Of a DNA stretch of 64,000 nucleotides, positions 1-8,409 are shown piece by piece; the stretch's first letter is position 1; each line of letters begins with the position of its first letter. A program made the translations under genes and the position numbers. The stretch spans positions 1 to 64,000 of the forward strand of contig NZ_BJUW01000006.1 of NCBI RefSeq assembly GCF_007988825.1, given 5' to 3'. Source of the stretch: Microbacterium aerolatum. Its GTDB lineage: Bacteria > Actinomycetota > Actinomycetes > Actinomycetales > Microbacteriaceae. Under the pieces are notes generated by a model. The model saw only the letters and a program-made list of their open reading frames with translations. It made no database searches and was not told where the DNA came from.

Positions 1-827
1 TTCTCGGAGACAGTGCCGTCACCAGCGGTGACTCCACCTCCACCGGCACCACCAGCCCGGCGGACGGCACCACGCCCACCACCGACGGAACCGACGGCAC
101 CGCCAGCGGATCCCAGGTGGTGGCACCGATCGCTGCACCGGTGACCGTCGGCGGCAACGCCATCGGTCTCCTCGGGGACAGCGCCGTCACCAGCGGCGAC
201 GCCACCACGGCCACCGAAACCACCGCCCCGGCGGCAGGCACTGCCCCGGTCACCGATGGCGCCGACGGCACGGCCAGCGGCACCCAGGTCGCTGCCCCCG
301 TCGCCGCACCGGTGAACGCCACCGGCAACGCCATCGGCCTCCTCGGGGACAGCGCCGTCACCAGCGGCGACGCCACCACGGCCACCGGCACCACCACCCC
401 GGCGGCCGGTGATGGAATCCTCACCGGCGGCAGCGACTCGGTCCTCGGCGGTACGCAGTTGGCGCTGCCGATCTCGGCTCCGATCACCGTCGGCGGAAAC
501 GCCGTGGGACTGATCGGCGACGCGACGGTGGACACACCGGCATCCGTCCCGGGCACTGACCCCGGCACTGACCCGGGCACAGTCCCGGGCACCAACCCCG
601 GAACAGACCCCGGTACCAACCCGGGAACGGACACCGATCCCGGAACCACTCCGGGAACCGACTCCGGCGCCACCCCCGTCCCCAGCGGGCAGGGCGGCAA
701 CATCGCAGCAGCAGGCGGGGTCATGCTCGCCCAGACCGGCGCGGACACCCCGTTCGCCCCGGCACTGCTCGCCACGATGATGCTGCTGATCGGCACCGGA
801 CTGCTGCGACGTCGCGTCGCCGGCTGA
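1..827 (+). CDS. Cell-wall-anchored surface protein with chaplin-like repeats (3' part, LAXTG sorting signal)
   Basis: The reading frame is open from the first base, so the 5' end lies outside the window. It contains four copies of a 56-57-residue repeat (aligned points at about 3, 171, 342 and 513) with the core GNAIGLLGDSAV preceded by a P-V-x-x-x-G-N strand. This resembles the chaplin domain, but the two chaplin cysteines are absent. A PGTDPGT-type Pro/Gly/Thr spacer follows (about 550-680), then LAQTG, a hydrophobic stretch and a final RRR. That is an LPXTG-like signal of the LAXTG type used by actinobacterial class E sortases. It is therefore likely a secreted, covalently wall-attached surface protein. 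The chaplin relationship is inference; the sorting signal is clear. Confidence 0.8.
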   Translation, partial: LGDSAVTSGDSTSTGTTSPADGTTPTTDGTDGTASGSQVVAPIAAPVTVGGNAIGLLGDSAVTSGDATTATETTAPAAGTAPVTDGADGTASGTQVAAPVAAPVNATGNAIGLLGDSAVTSGDATTATGTTTPAAGDGILTGGSDSVLGGTQLALPISAPITVGGNAVGLIGDATVDTPASVPGTDPGTDPGTVPGTNPGTDPGTNPGTDTDPGTTPGTDSGATPVPSGQGGNIAAAGGVMLAQTGADTPFAPALLATMMLLIGTGLLRRRVAG

Positions 828-880
828 TCCCCATCACCGGCTGACGACGGTCCGACCCCAGCGGACGGACGTCGCGCACA

Positions 881-925
881 GAAAAGGCGGATGCCCCGAG
901 ATCCGAAGATCCCGGGGCATCCGCC
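881..925 (-). terminator. Intrinsic terminator of the rpsF-rplI operon
   Basis: The arm at 886-898 pairs with 913-925 (13 bp, GC-rich) and, read on the minus strand, is followed by a T-run (complement of 882-885). It lies 14 bp beyond the rplI stop. On the plus strand there is no T-run, although the hairpin may also protect the surface-protein mRNA end. Confidence 0.85.
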
Positions 926-938
926 CAGCCGTGCAGCC

Positions 939-1391
939 TTACTTGGCGGCGACGACCTGAAGGGTGATGACGGCGACGACGTCCTCGTGCAGACGCACGG
1001 TCGCCTCGTGGTCACCGGTCGACTTGATCGGCGAGGTGATGGTCACCTTGCGCTTGTCGATGGTGCCCAGGCCCGAAGCCTCGACGGCGTCGGCGACGTG
1101 CTCGGTCTTGACCGAGCCGAACAGACGTCCGCCGTTGCCGGCCTTGACCGTCAGGCGGACCTTCTGGCCCTCGATCTTGTCCTTGAGCGCCACGGCCTCT
1201 TCGCGGTCGTGGATCGCGCGTGCCTTGCGGGCGGCCTGGATCGACTCGACCTGCTTGGCGCCGCCACGGGTCCACGCCGTAGCGAAGCCCTGGGGGATGA
1301 GGTAGTTGCGGGCGTACCCGTTCTTGACCTCGACAACGTCACCGGCGCTTCCGAGCCCGGCAACTTCGTTCGTGAGAATCAGCTTTGCCAT
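939..1391 (-). CDS. rplI: 50S ribosomal protein L9
   Basis: This 150-residue protein has the L9 N-terminal 23S rRNA-binding signature ([20 protein letters not shown], then GYARNYLIP), a central helix rich in K/R and E, and the C-terminal domain. L9 sits at the base of the L1 stalk and helps frame maintenance. It is the last gene of rpsF-ssb-rpsR-rplI, 11 bp after rpsR, and is followed directly by the terminator at 881-925. The length is normal for the family. Confidence 0.97.
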   Translation of the reverse strand: MAKLILTNEVAGLGSAGDVVEVKNGYARNYLIPQGFATAWTRGGAKQVESIQAARKARAIHDREEAVALKDKIEGQKVRLTVKAGNGGRLFGSVKTEHVADAVEASGLGTIDKRKVTITSPIKSTGDHEATVRLHEDVVAVITLQVVAAK

Positions 1392-1402
1392 GTCCGTACC
1401 CC

Positions 1403-1657
1403 TTAGCGGCCAGCGCCGGCGTAGGGCAGGAGAGCCATTTCGCGTGCGTTCTTGATCGCCTTGGCGATCAGACGCTGCTCCTGCACCGAGACTCCGGTGA
1501 TACGACGGGCGCGGATCTTCCCACGCTCCGAGATGAACTTGCGAAGGGTCGCGACGTCCTTGTAGTCAATGACGCCGACCCGGATCGACTTCGCGGGAGC
1601 GGTGGGCTTGCCACCCTTCCGCGGCTTGCGGCGGTCGCCGCTCGACTTTCCAGCCAT
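1403..1657 (-). CDS. rpsR: 30S ribosomal protein S18
   Basis: This 84-residue basic protein carries the S18 core ([21 protein letters not shown] and [31 protein letters not shown]). S18 forms a heterodimer with S6 on the 30S platform; S6 is encoded two genes upstream. No cysteine zinc ligands are seen, so this is the zinc-free (C-minus) form. It lies between ssb (46-bp gap) and rplI (11-bp gap). Confidence 0.97.
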   Translation of the reverse strand: MAGKSSGDRRKPRKGGKPTAPAKSIRVGVIDYKDVATLRKFISERGKIRARRITGVSVQEQRLIAKAIKNAREMALLPYAGAGR

Positions 1658-1703
1658 GGTTATTCCTTATTGATGAGCGGATGCCGAGGCATCCAGAAGT
1701 TGT

Positions 1704-2210
1704 TTAGAAAGGCGTGTCGTCGCCGAAGCTGCCCGGAGTGCTCCAGGCATCAGCGCTGGTCGACGAACCGGGCGTGGACCACGGCTCCTCCGACACCTGC
1801 TGCTGCTGCGCCGGACGCTGTCCGCCGCCGCCACCGGCGCCGCCGGAGGCTGCACGCGTGACCTGCGCCGTCGCGTAACGCAGCGACGGGCCGATCTCGT
1901 CGACCTCGAGCTCGATGGCCGTGCGGTTGTTGCCCTCACGGTCCTGGTAGGAGCGCTGACGCAGACGGCCCTGCGCGATGACGCGCATGCCCTTGGTCAG
2001 CGAACCCGCCACGTGCTCGGCGAACTCGCGCCACACGGACGCGCGGAGGAACAGCGCTTCGCCGTCCTTCCACTCGTTCGCCTGACGGTCGAAGGTCCGC
2101 GGCGTCGATGCGATGGTGAAGTTCGCCACCGGCAGCCCGTTCTGCGTGTAACGCAGCTCGGGGTCGGCCGTGAGGTTTCCCACCACGGTGATGACGGTTT
2201 CGCCGGCCAT
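1704..2210 (-). CDS. ssb: Single-stranded DNA-binding protein
   Basis: The 168-residue protein starts with the SSB OB-fold ([21 protein letters not shown], then [41 protein letters not shown]). A Gly/Gln-rich linker (about residues 120-140) and the acidic tail DDTPF follow; the tail recruits DNA replication and repair partners. It binds ssDNA as a tetramer. It lies 5 bp downstream of rpsF, in the conserved actinobacterial operon. Confidence 0.97.
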   Translation of the reverse strand: MAGETVITVVGNLTADPELRYTQNGLPVANFTIASTPRTFDRQANEWKDGEALFLRASVWREFAEHVAGSLTKGMRVIAQGRLRQRSYQDREGNNRTAIELEVDEIGPSLRYATAQVTRAASGGAGGGGGQRPAQQQQVSEEPWSTPGSSTSADAWSTPGSFGDDTPF

Positions 2211-2215
2211 GAGAC

Positions 2216-2584
2216 TCAGGCCTTCGCAGCCTTGGCGGCCTTGCGGGCAGCCTTCTCTTCGGAGCGCTTCGCCTCAGACGCGATCATGGCCTGTGCCTCT
2301 TCGGCACGCAGAACCTTGGTGCGCATGATCTGCTCGTTCAGCTTGAGCTGACGGTCGAGCTCCTGCGTGGCCTCGCTGGTAGCGGTGAAGTTGACGACGG
2401 CGTAGATGCCCTCGTTCTTCTTCTGGATCTCGTATGCGAGCCGGCGCTTGCCCCAGACATCGACGTTGTCCACAGAACCGCCATCGTTGGTGATGACCTT
2501 CAGGAACTTGTCGAGCGTGGGAGCAACCTGGCGCTCGTCGATCTCAGGGTTCAGAATGACCATGAGTTCGTACTGGTGCGTCAC
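2216..2584 (-). CDS. rpsF: 30S ribosomal protein S6
   Basis: This 122-residue S6 has the ferredoxin-like fold signature ([25 protein letters not shown] ... [23 protein letters not shown]) and an Ala/Lys-rich C-terminal tail. The start is GTG at 2584, chosen because AGGAGG (2592-2597) is 7 nt upstream. It is first in the rpsF-ssb-rpsR-rplI operon. S6 pairs with S18, the third gene of the operon, which fits feedback control through the leader at 2585-2640. Confidence 0.96.
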   Translation of the reverse strand: MTHQYELMVILNPEIDERQVAPTLDKFLKVITNDGGSVDNVDVWGKRRLAYEIQKKNEGIYAVVNFTATSEATQELDRQLKLNEQIMRTKVLRAEEAQAMIASEAKRSEEKAARKAAKAAKA

Positions 2585-2640
2585 TTACCCACCTCCTTCG
2601 GACTTGAACGGTTTCCGGGACTTTCCCGGAAACAGGAGGG
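2585..2640 (-). promoter_or_regulatory. Structured rpsF leader: perfect hairpin plus anti-Shine-Dalgarno
   Basis: On the mRNA strand a perfect 10-bp hairpin (arms 2624-2633 and 2611-2620, 3-nt loop) is preceded by CCUCCU (2639-2634), which is exactly complementary to the rpsF Shine-Dalgarno AGGAGG (2597-2592). Pairing of the two would enclose the hairpin and hide the ribosome-binding site. A CCG triplet lies just before the Shine-Dalgarno (2599-2601) and another is within the hairpin. S6:S18-responsive leaders with a CCG recognition element are known in other bacteria; that this is one is inference. Confidence 0.55.
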
Positions 2641-2703
2641 TGTGTGCACGTGCCCGCTCCTGGACCGCAGAATGCGGGCCGATGAGCAGACAACCACAGC
2701 AGT

Positions 2704-3645
2704 CTACTTCAGTTCCGGGCGTGTCGCGAACGAGGCGGCGAACTCGAGGGACGGCTCATCGTCCACGGAGAGCGAGAGGACGACGGTCTCGACGACTGGA
2801 TGCGCCTCGATCTGCCGCTCGACCTCCCGGAGTCGGCGGGCGACGTCGTGCTCGCGCTCATCGCCGGCTAGGTCGATCTCGGCGACGATGAACAGACGGT
2901 TCGGGCCGACGTACTCGATGTGCAGGTAGGTGACCCGCTCGATCGCGGACGCCTCGAGAAGCGCCCTGCCAACGCGCGAGCGCAGCTCCGGCGCGGGGCT
3001 CGTGCCGACGATGAAGGCGAGGTTGCGTCCGATGAGGACGACGGCGACGATCGCCAGGAGGATGCCGACGAGGATCGACCCCACGGCATCCCACACCGCC
3101 TCTCCCGTGATCTGATGCAGCGCGATGGACCCGCCCGCGAGGATGAGGCCGATGAGCGCCGCGGCATCCTCGAAGAACACCGCCCGCAGCGTCGTGTCGC
3201 TCGTCTGGAGTACGAAGTCCCAGGTGGATGTGCGGCGCTCGCGTGCGAGCCGGCGCGAGCGGATGAGCGCCTGCGTGAACGACGCGCCCTCCAGCACGAA
3301 CGCGATTCCGAGCACGATGTACGCGATCATCGGGTCTTCGACGGGCTCGTCGGAGGCAAGCTCCTGGATGCCGTGCATGATCGACACGATCGCGCCAGCG
3401 GTGAAGATGCCGAATGCGGCGATCAGCGACCAGACGAATGCGCTGCGCCCGTATCCGAGCGGATGCCGCTCATCCTTCTTGCGTCCGCCCTGACGATCGG
3501 CGATGAGCAGGAAGATCTCGTTGCCGGCATCCGCCCACGAGTGCGCCGCTTCGGCGACCATCGACGCAGAGGAGGTGAGGAAGGCGGCGATCGTCTTCGC
3601 GATCGCGACGAGGATGTTGGCGAGGAACGCGATGAGCACCGTCAC
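2704..3645 (-). CDS. Cation diffusion facilitator (CDF) family metal transporter
   Basis: This 313-residue membrane protein has the CDF layout: about six transmembrane segments in the first 210 residues, then a cytoplasmic ferredoxin-like domain (VGPNRLFIVAEIDLAGD ...). The metal-site helices are recognisable as AAHSWADAGNE (about 33-43) and FFEDAAALIG. The FFEDxxA form is typical of the SLC30A9-like/actinobacterial branch rather than the HxxxD site of YiiP. It probably exports Zn2+ or another divalent cation in exchange for protons. It is transcribed alone; a palindromic repeat (3680-3752) lies upstream. Confidence 0.88.
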   Translation of the reverse strand: MTVLIAFLANILVAIAKTIAAFLTSSASMVAEAAHSWADAGNEIFLLIADRQGGRKKDERHPLGYGRSAFVWSLIAAFGIFTAGAIVSIMHGIQELASDEPVEDPMIAYIVLGIAFVLEGASFTQALIRSRRLARERRTSTWDFVLQTSDTTLRAVFFEDAAALIGLILAGGSIALHQITGEAVWDAVGSILVGILLAIVAVVLIGRNLAFIVGTSPAPELRSRVGRALLEASAIERVTYLHIEYVGPNRLFIVAEIDLAGDEREHDVARRLREVERQIEAHPVVETVVLSLSVDDEPSLEFAASFATRPELK

Positions 3646-3679
3646 GCGCCCAGGCTACGCCTGCCTTCGCCGCCCGGTG

Positions 3680-3752
3680 TCGCGAGAATTGCCTTGCCGC
3701 ATGAGAATCGCGCTGCCAACGCAATTCTCGCCGCGCAATGCAATTCTCGCGA
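3680..3752. repeat. Four-part palindromic element, copy A
   Basis: The outer 13-bp arms at 3680-3692 and 3740-3752 are perfect inverted repeats. GAGAAT occurs at 3684 and 3703, and its complement ATTCTC at 3724 and 3743, so the two half-sites on each side are 19 bp apart. Copy B (4761-4833) is colinear with no gaps, offset by 1081 bp. The element sits between the divergent CDF gene and the gene at 3792. Confidence 0.85.
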
Positions 3753-3791
3753 GCAGGTGACGGGCGGGAGCGCCCGGGTAGCGTGGTCGAC

Positions 3792-4760
3792 ATGGAGTGG
3801 ATCGCGGACCCGATGGATGCCGGCGGCTGGCTGCGCGAGCGCCTGGACGATGACTGGTCGATGCACCACTTCGTGCCGCACGGGTTCGAGGCGTACGCAC
3901 GCATCTTCCACCCCGCCGAGGTCCGATCGCTACCGGATCGAGCGGTTCCGACCATGGACGAATGGGTGCGGATGCCGGACGCCGAGCAGCAGCGCCTCAT
4001 GGAGCAGTTCGTCGATGAGCCGGCATCGTGGGCGGACGCCGCAGCCGCCTTCGGCACGACCGTTCACGCGCTCGCGCAGTGGCAGCATCTCGTCCGTACG
4101 CCGACGGATGGTGACTGGCGCTCGCGCATCGCGCCGGACGGCCGCGAGTTCTCCTCGCCGAGCGAAGGCGAGATGTCGCCCGAGCTGCTGGCCGCGATCG
4201 CGCGACACCTCGTGGCACACACCTCGACCCCGGATGCCGGCTACGCGGCCCTGTGGGAAGGACGCGGCGGCCTGCTCGGGTTCTTCGGTGAAGGACCGAG
4301 CCGTGGCTTCTATGAGTTCACGGATGACCTCGCACACGCTCAGGTGTTGGGTCAGAGCTTCCGTGATCGCTTCAACAACCCCTTCCGAAAGCCGAAGTGG
4401 CAGCCCGGCATCCTCTCCGATGAGATCTCGAAGGGTCCGCGTCTCGAACTTCCCGACCGGAACCACGTGCTCTTCGCCGCCGCGCCAGCGGCATTCGCCG
4501 ACCCGGACTGGATCCTCGATGCGCCCTGGCGCGATCGTGAGGCGGAGGGACACGGCTTCGATCCGTCAGCGCAGCATCCCAGCATCCTCTGGCCGGCCGA
4601 TCGTGCCTGGGTGATGGTGAGCGAGATCGACTTCGACTCGACGATCGTCGCCGGTTCGAACGAGCTGATCCGAGCGATCTGCGCAGATCCCCCGATTGAA
4701 GCTCTACCGATCCGCGAGGGTTCATCGCTGCACTGGGATGCAGACGACATCAACCGCTGA
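3792..4760 (+). CDS. Uncharacterised conserved protein flanked by palindromic elements
   Basis: I do not recognise a family. The 322-residue protein starts MEWIADPMDAGGWLRERL, is rich in Trp, Asp, His and Phe, and shows no signal peptide or membrane segment, so it is probably cytoplasmic. The start at 3792 is preferred over an upstream in-frame ATG inside the repeat, because TAGCGT (3779-3784) ends 7 nt before the ATG, as expected for a leaderless transcript. Palindromic element copies A and B lie just upstream and directly after the stop. The neighbours on both sides are on the minus strand, so the gene plus its two repeats looks like a separate unit. Confidence 0.7.
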   Translation: MEWIADPMDAGGWLRERLDDDWSMHHFVPHGFEAYARIFHPAEVRSLPDRAVPTMDEWVRMPDAEQQRLMEQFVDEPASWADAAAAFGTTVHALAQWQHLVRTPTDGDWRSRIAPDGREFSSPSEGEMSPELLAAIARHLVAHTSTPDAGYAALWEGRGGLLGFFGEGPSRGFYEFTDDLAHAQVLGQSFRDRFNNPFRKPKWQPGILSDEISKGPRLELPDRNHVLFAAAPAAFADPDWILDAPWRDREAEGHGFDPSAQHPSILWPADRAWVMVSEIDFDSTIVAGSNELIRAICADPPIEALPIREGSSLHWDADDINR

Positions 4761-4833
4761 CCTCGAGAATTGCTTTCCCGCATGAGGATTGCAGTGCCAA
4801 CACGATTCTCGCCGCGCAAAACAATTCTCGCGG
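4761..4833. repeat. Four-part palindromic element, copy B
   Basis: The element begins at the base after the stop of the 3792-4760 gene and aligns without gaps to copy A. GAGAAT at 4765 is followed 19 bp later by GAGGAT (4784), and ATTCTC at 4805 is followed 19 bp later by ATTCTC (4824). It lies between convergent genes. Confidence 0.85.
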
Positions 4834-4848
4834 CGGCAATGAACGAGC

Positions 4849-6225
4849 TCAGCGCCGCACGGGATCCTTCTGCGGCCTCGGCTCGAGGGTGTAGTCGGTC
4901 GTGGCATCCGCCCAGGTGTCCTCACCGGCGCGTCCGCGCGCGCGGCGCATCCCGAGGATCCCCTGCACCAGCGGAGCGCCGATGCCGAGCGCGACCTGAC
5001 CGGTGAACGAGCGATCCTCGGATCCCAGCACGCTCTTGCGGTGCCAGGCGGCATGCAGCGTGCCACCGCGCCCCGCAGGCACTGTCTTCGCCGGCAGCAC
5101 GCCCCCGCGGCGCAGCATCACGAGTTCCTGCACGCGATCCCACCAGTCCGATTCGGATGCCGGGTGGAAGTAGTTGTCGTGCATCCAGTCGGCGTCCGGA
5201 TGCCGGAACCGCCGCGCGACGACGTCACCGGCGTCTCCGAGCAGACCGCTTCCGGCGAACACCGTGTTCAGCAGCGGCTTTCGCACGCCGAACGTGTCGA
5301 GCGCGATCACCGGGACGCCGCGTGCGATGGCCTCGACCGCCGCGGTCGAGCTGACCGTGACGAGCCCCTCCGCACGCGACAGCGCGAGCGCCATCGGCTC
5401 GTACGAGATCATGAGGTTCGCCGGCCGGTTCGCGAGCAGCTCAGTGTATGCGTCGCGCTCGAGATGCGTCTCGGCCTCGCCGGGGCGCGATCGCAGCTTC
5501 ACCACGACGCGGCGGTTCGGTCGCGCGGCGGCGGCGCGGCGGAGGATGTCGACGAGAGTCTCGCGCTCATCCCGTTCGGCAGGGACGAGAGCCTGCGCGG
5601 CGAAGACGAGATCGGTGCCGCGGCGTTCCCGCTCGACCACGGCGACCCCTCCGCCCTGCGCATCTGCGGCGCCGACGGCATCCGCCGCCCCCGCACGCAT
5701 GCGAGAGGCGGTGACGACCTGGGAAGCCCGGCGCGCATACGGCAGGGTCGCGAGCGCCATCGGCACGGCGATCCCGAGTCGGTCGCCGAGCGCCTCGTAT
5801 GCGCGGATCTCGCGGTGCGAGTGCAGCACGAGCAGGTCGGATTCGCGCCGGTACTCCAGTGTTCCTCGCAGAGCGGGGATCGACATCCCGGGCAGGCCGC
5901 TGACGACGACCGGTCGCTGCTTCAACCGATCGATCACGCGGGCGATCAGGCGCACGAAATGCCCTCGGCCGGCGAGCACCACGACGTCGGGCAGGTGCCC
6001 CTGCAGCCATCCGGCGACTTCGTCGAAGCCGACACGGGTGACGGCTCCGTCTCCGATGATCGTGCCGGCGAGCGCCATATTCTCCTGCTCGCGGCTCACC
6101 GTCAGGGGTGTGCGCACGAGCAGCATGTGCCGACGGATACCCGGTACCGCGTCGAGCAGCGCCGCCGACCACTTCACGAAGGAGTCGGCATCCGCGATCG
6201 CGACGACGCGCAGTTCGCTGCTCAT
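4849..6225 (-). CDS. DUF6716 putative glycosyltransferase
   Basis: The 458-residue protein matches my recollection of the actinobacterial DUF6716 family: N-terminal MSSELRVVAIADADSFVKWSAALLD, ALAGTI, then VVVLAGRGHFVRL and a later VTVSSTAAVEAIARGVPVIALDTFG segment. The last is the kind of SxTA/E-x-G-P motif seen in donor-binding domains of GT-B enzymes. It starts 4 nt after the neuB stop, so it is translationally linked to sialic-type sugar synthesis and probably transfers a sugar during surface glycan assembly. The biochemical activity is unproven. Confidence 0.75.
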   Translation of the reverse strand: MSSELRVVAIADADSFVKWSAALLDAVPGIRRHMLLVRTPLTVSREQENMALAGTIIGDGAVTRVGFDEVAGWLQGHLPDVVVLAGRGHFVRLIARVIDRLKQRPVVVSGLPGMSIPALRGTLEYRRESDLLVLHSHREIRAYEALGDRLGIAVPMALATLPYARRASQVVTASRMRAGAADAVGAADAQGGGVAVVERERRGTDLVFAAQALVPAERDERETLVDILRRAAAARPNRRVVVKLRSRPGEAETHLERDAYTELLANRPANLMISYEPMALALSRAEGLVTVSSTAAVEAIARGVPVIALDTFGVRKPLLNTVFAGSGLLGDAGDVVARRFRHPDADWMHDNYFHPASESDWWDRVQELVMLRRGGVLPAKTVPAGRGGTLHAAWHRKSVLGSEDRSFTGQVALGIGAPLVQGILGMRRARGRAGEDTWADATTDYTLEPRPQKDPVRR

Positions 6226-6229
6226 GGGG

Positions 6230-7102
6230 TCAGGCGCCCACCCGACGCAGCTTCGCCATCGGAGCCTGTTCGCCCGGGAAGACGCGCTTCACGCCGTCGC
6301 CGAGTGCCGCTTCGATGACGCGGATATCGCGCACGAGGTGCTCGAGTCCGGCGGGCTCAAGGGACGCGGCATGGTCGGAGCCCCACATCGTGCGGTCCAG
6401 TGTGATGTGCCTCTCGACGGCAACCGCGCCGAGCGCGACAGCGGCGAGAGAGATCTGGAGACCGCGTTCGTGACCCGAGTAGCCGACCGGCACGCCCGCG
6501 TAGCGATCGCGGAGCGTGGAGATCATGCGGAGGTTGGCCTCCTCCGGCTCCATCGGATAGGTGGAGGTGGCGTGCAGCAGGATGACGCGGTCGGTGTTCA
6601 GCACACCCATCGCGCGGTCGATCTGCTCCATCGTGGACATGCCCGTGGAGAGGATGACGGGCTTGCCGGTCTCACGGATCGCCTCGAGCAGCTCGGTGTC
6701 GGTGAGGCTCGCCGAGGCGACCTTGTGCGCGACCACGTTCAGGTCTTCGAGGAAGTCGACGCTCGGCACATCCCACGGCGACGCGAACCAATCGAGCCCG
6801 TGCAGCGTCGCATAGTCGCCGACCTCGATGTACTGGCCCCGGTCGAACTCCACCCGACGGCGGTAGTCGAGATAGGTCATCGTGCCCCACGGCGTCTCGC
6901 GTGGGACGTCGCGCATGTGCTCCGGCGTGGAGATCTCGGGGGTGCGCTTCTGGAACTTCACCGCGTTCGCGCCCGCGCGCGCCGCGACGTCGATCAGGCG
7001 CTTGGCGATCTCGACATCGCCGTTGTGGTTCAGGCCGATCTCCGCGATCACGTACGCGGACGATCCACCGCCGACCACATGCGATCCGATGCTGACGGTC
7101 AT
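6230..7102 (-). CDS. neuB: N-acetylneuraminate synthase family protein (NeuB-like, no SAF domain)
   Basis: The 290-residue protein starts at the ATG at 7102, which follows AGGAGGACGAC. The NeuB TIM-barrel motifs are clear: AEIGLNHNGD near residue 20, KFQKRTPE, STGMSTMEQI, LLHATSTYPM, GYSGHE and a late VERHITLDR. NeuB enzymes condense phosphoenolpyruvate with a hexosamine to form a nonulosonic acid. Typical NeuB proteins have about 340-350 residues with a C-terminal SAF (antifreeze-like) domain; this one stops at VFPGEQAPMAKLRRVGA after the barrel. It lies between the CMP-sugar synthetase fusion (73 bp upstream) and DUF6716 (4 bp downstream). Confidence 0.9.
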   Translation of the reverse strand: MTVSIGSHVVGGGSSAYVIAEIGLNHNGDVEIAKRLIDVAARAGANAVKFQKRTPEISTPEHMRDVPRETPWGTMTYLDYRRRVEFDRGQYIEVGDYATLHGLDWFASPWDVPSVDFLEDLNVVAHKVASASLTDTELLEAIRETGKPVILSTGMSTMEQIDRAMGVLNTDRVILLHATSTYPMEPEEANLRMISTLRDRYAGVPVGYSGHERGLQISLAAVALGAVAVERHITLDRTMWGSDHAASLEPAGLEHLVRDIRVIEAALGDGVKRVFPGEQAPMAKLRRVGA

Positions 7103-7175
7103 GTCGTCCTCCTGTCGTGGCGCGTCCCCTCCTTCCTGGGTACGCCGCGACAGTGAACATGGCGCATCGCGGAGG

Positions 7176-8363
7176 TTACCGGCGTCGGTCGGCTGACAGA
7201 ACGCGTTCGATGAGCTCGCGCACGGCACCGTCTCCGCCGCCTCGCGTGAGCACGACGCGCGCCTGTGCGCGCACGAGCGGGTGCGCGTCCGCGACGGCGA
7301 TCGGCCATCCGACCGCGCGCATCGCACCGAGGTCGTTGACGTCGTTGCCGAGATAGGCGATGTCGCTGAGCGCGATGCCCTGCTCCGCAGCCCACTCGGC
7401 GAGCGCCTGCGCCTTGTCATCGATCGCCTGCAGCACCGGCACCTGCAGCTTCCTGCCACGCGCGCCGACGACCGTGTTCGTCTCGGTGGAGAGGATCAGC
7501 ATCGGGATGCCGGCGCGGCGCAGGCGCGAGACGCCCATGCCGTCCTCCCGGCTGACGCGCACGTGCTCGTGGCCATCACTGTCGATGAGCACGGTGTCGT
7601 CGGTGTGCACCCCGTCGAAGTCCGTGACGACGGCCACGACGTCGATCGCGCTCGGCCGGTCGAGGAGGGTCGCGACGGCGGATGCCACGGCGAGCTGCTG
7701 CTCGTCGTCGATCTCCATGGCAGTCTGCTCCGGGACCTCGACGATCCCGATGCGGCCGAAGAACCGGTGCCGAGCCGCACGGAATCCGCCAGCGGAGAAC
7801 GCGTAGAACGCGCCGGTCTCGAGGTAGTGCGGCTCGCGGTCCTGGCGGCGCGGGCGGTGGTCGGCGGCGTGGTTGATCGCTTCAGCGTGATCGTCCTCGG
7901 CGCGGCGCCAGAGGAACCCGTAGGTCTCGTGCGCGGAGAACACGCTGTCGAAGCGGTCGTGCGTGATGTGCGCGACGGCCTCGTCGATCCTCTGACCGGC
8001 GATGAACGGAGACGTCGCCTGCATGAACACGACTGTGCCGACGGTGTCTCCGTTCGCCTCGAGTTCGTCCATGGCGTGCAGCAGTGCGCTCTCGGACGAC
8101 GCGGCGTCGCCGGAGAGCTCGGCAGGGCGGCGGATGACGCGTGCTCCGGATGCCTCGCTGAGCTCGGCGATCTCGTCGTCATCGGTCGTGACGACGACGA
8201 GATCGATCGCGGATGCCGCGGCCGCCGACCTCACGGCGCGCTCGATGAGCGGGACGCCGCCGACGCGACGGAGGTTCTTGCGCGGGACGCCCTTCGACCC
8301 CCCGCGTGCCGGAATGATCGCGACGGTCAGGCCGTCGGCGCGGGAGTCGTGGTCGCGGGTCAC
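7176..8363 (-). CDS. neuA: CMP-nonulosonate cytidylyltransferase fused to a KdsC-type HAD phosphatase
   Basis: The 395-residue fusion begins at GTG 8363 behind GAGGAGAACGAC. Residues about 10-230 are an acylneuraminate cytidylyltransferase (IPARGGSKGVPRKN CTP loop; VVTTDDDEIAE; FMQATSPF). The C-terminal half is a KdsC-like HAD phosphatase: TDFDGVHTDD with both aspartates, LILSTETN, a DK lysine, YLGNDVNDLGAM and ADAHPLV. All four HAD motifs look intact, so it could remove a phosphate from a 9-phosphate intermediate and then activate the sugar with CMP. Animal CMP-sialate synthetases also carry a HAD-like C-terminus. Confidence 0.9.
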   Translation of the reverse strand: MTRDHDSRADGLTVAIIPARGGSKGVPRKNLRRVGGVPLIERAVRSAAAASAIDLVVVTTDDDEIAELSEASGARVIRRPAELSGDAASSESALLHAMDELEANGDTVGTVVFMQATSPFIAGQRIDEAVAHITHDRFDSVFSAHETYGFLWRRAEDDHAEAINHAADHRPRRQDREPHYLETGAFYAFSAGGFRAARHRFFGRIGIVEVPEQTAMEIDDEQQLAVASAVATLLDRPSAIDVVAVVTDFDGVHTDDTVLIDSDGHEHVRVSREDGMGVSRLRRAGIPMLILSTETNTVVGARGRKLQVPVLQAIDDKAQALAEWAAEQGIALSDIAYLGNDVNDLGAMRAVGWPIAVADAHPLVRAQARVVLTRGGGDGAVRELIERVLSADRRR

Positions 8364-8409
8364 GTCGTTCTCCTCAGGGGTCGCGTGTATTTCGGCGTGG
8401 TCTTCGGCG

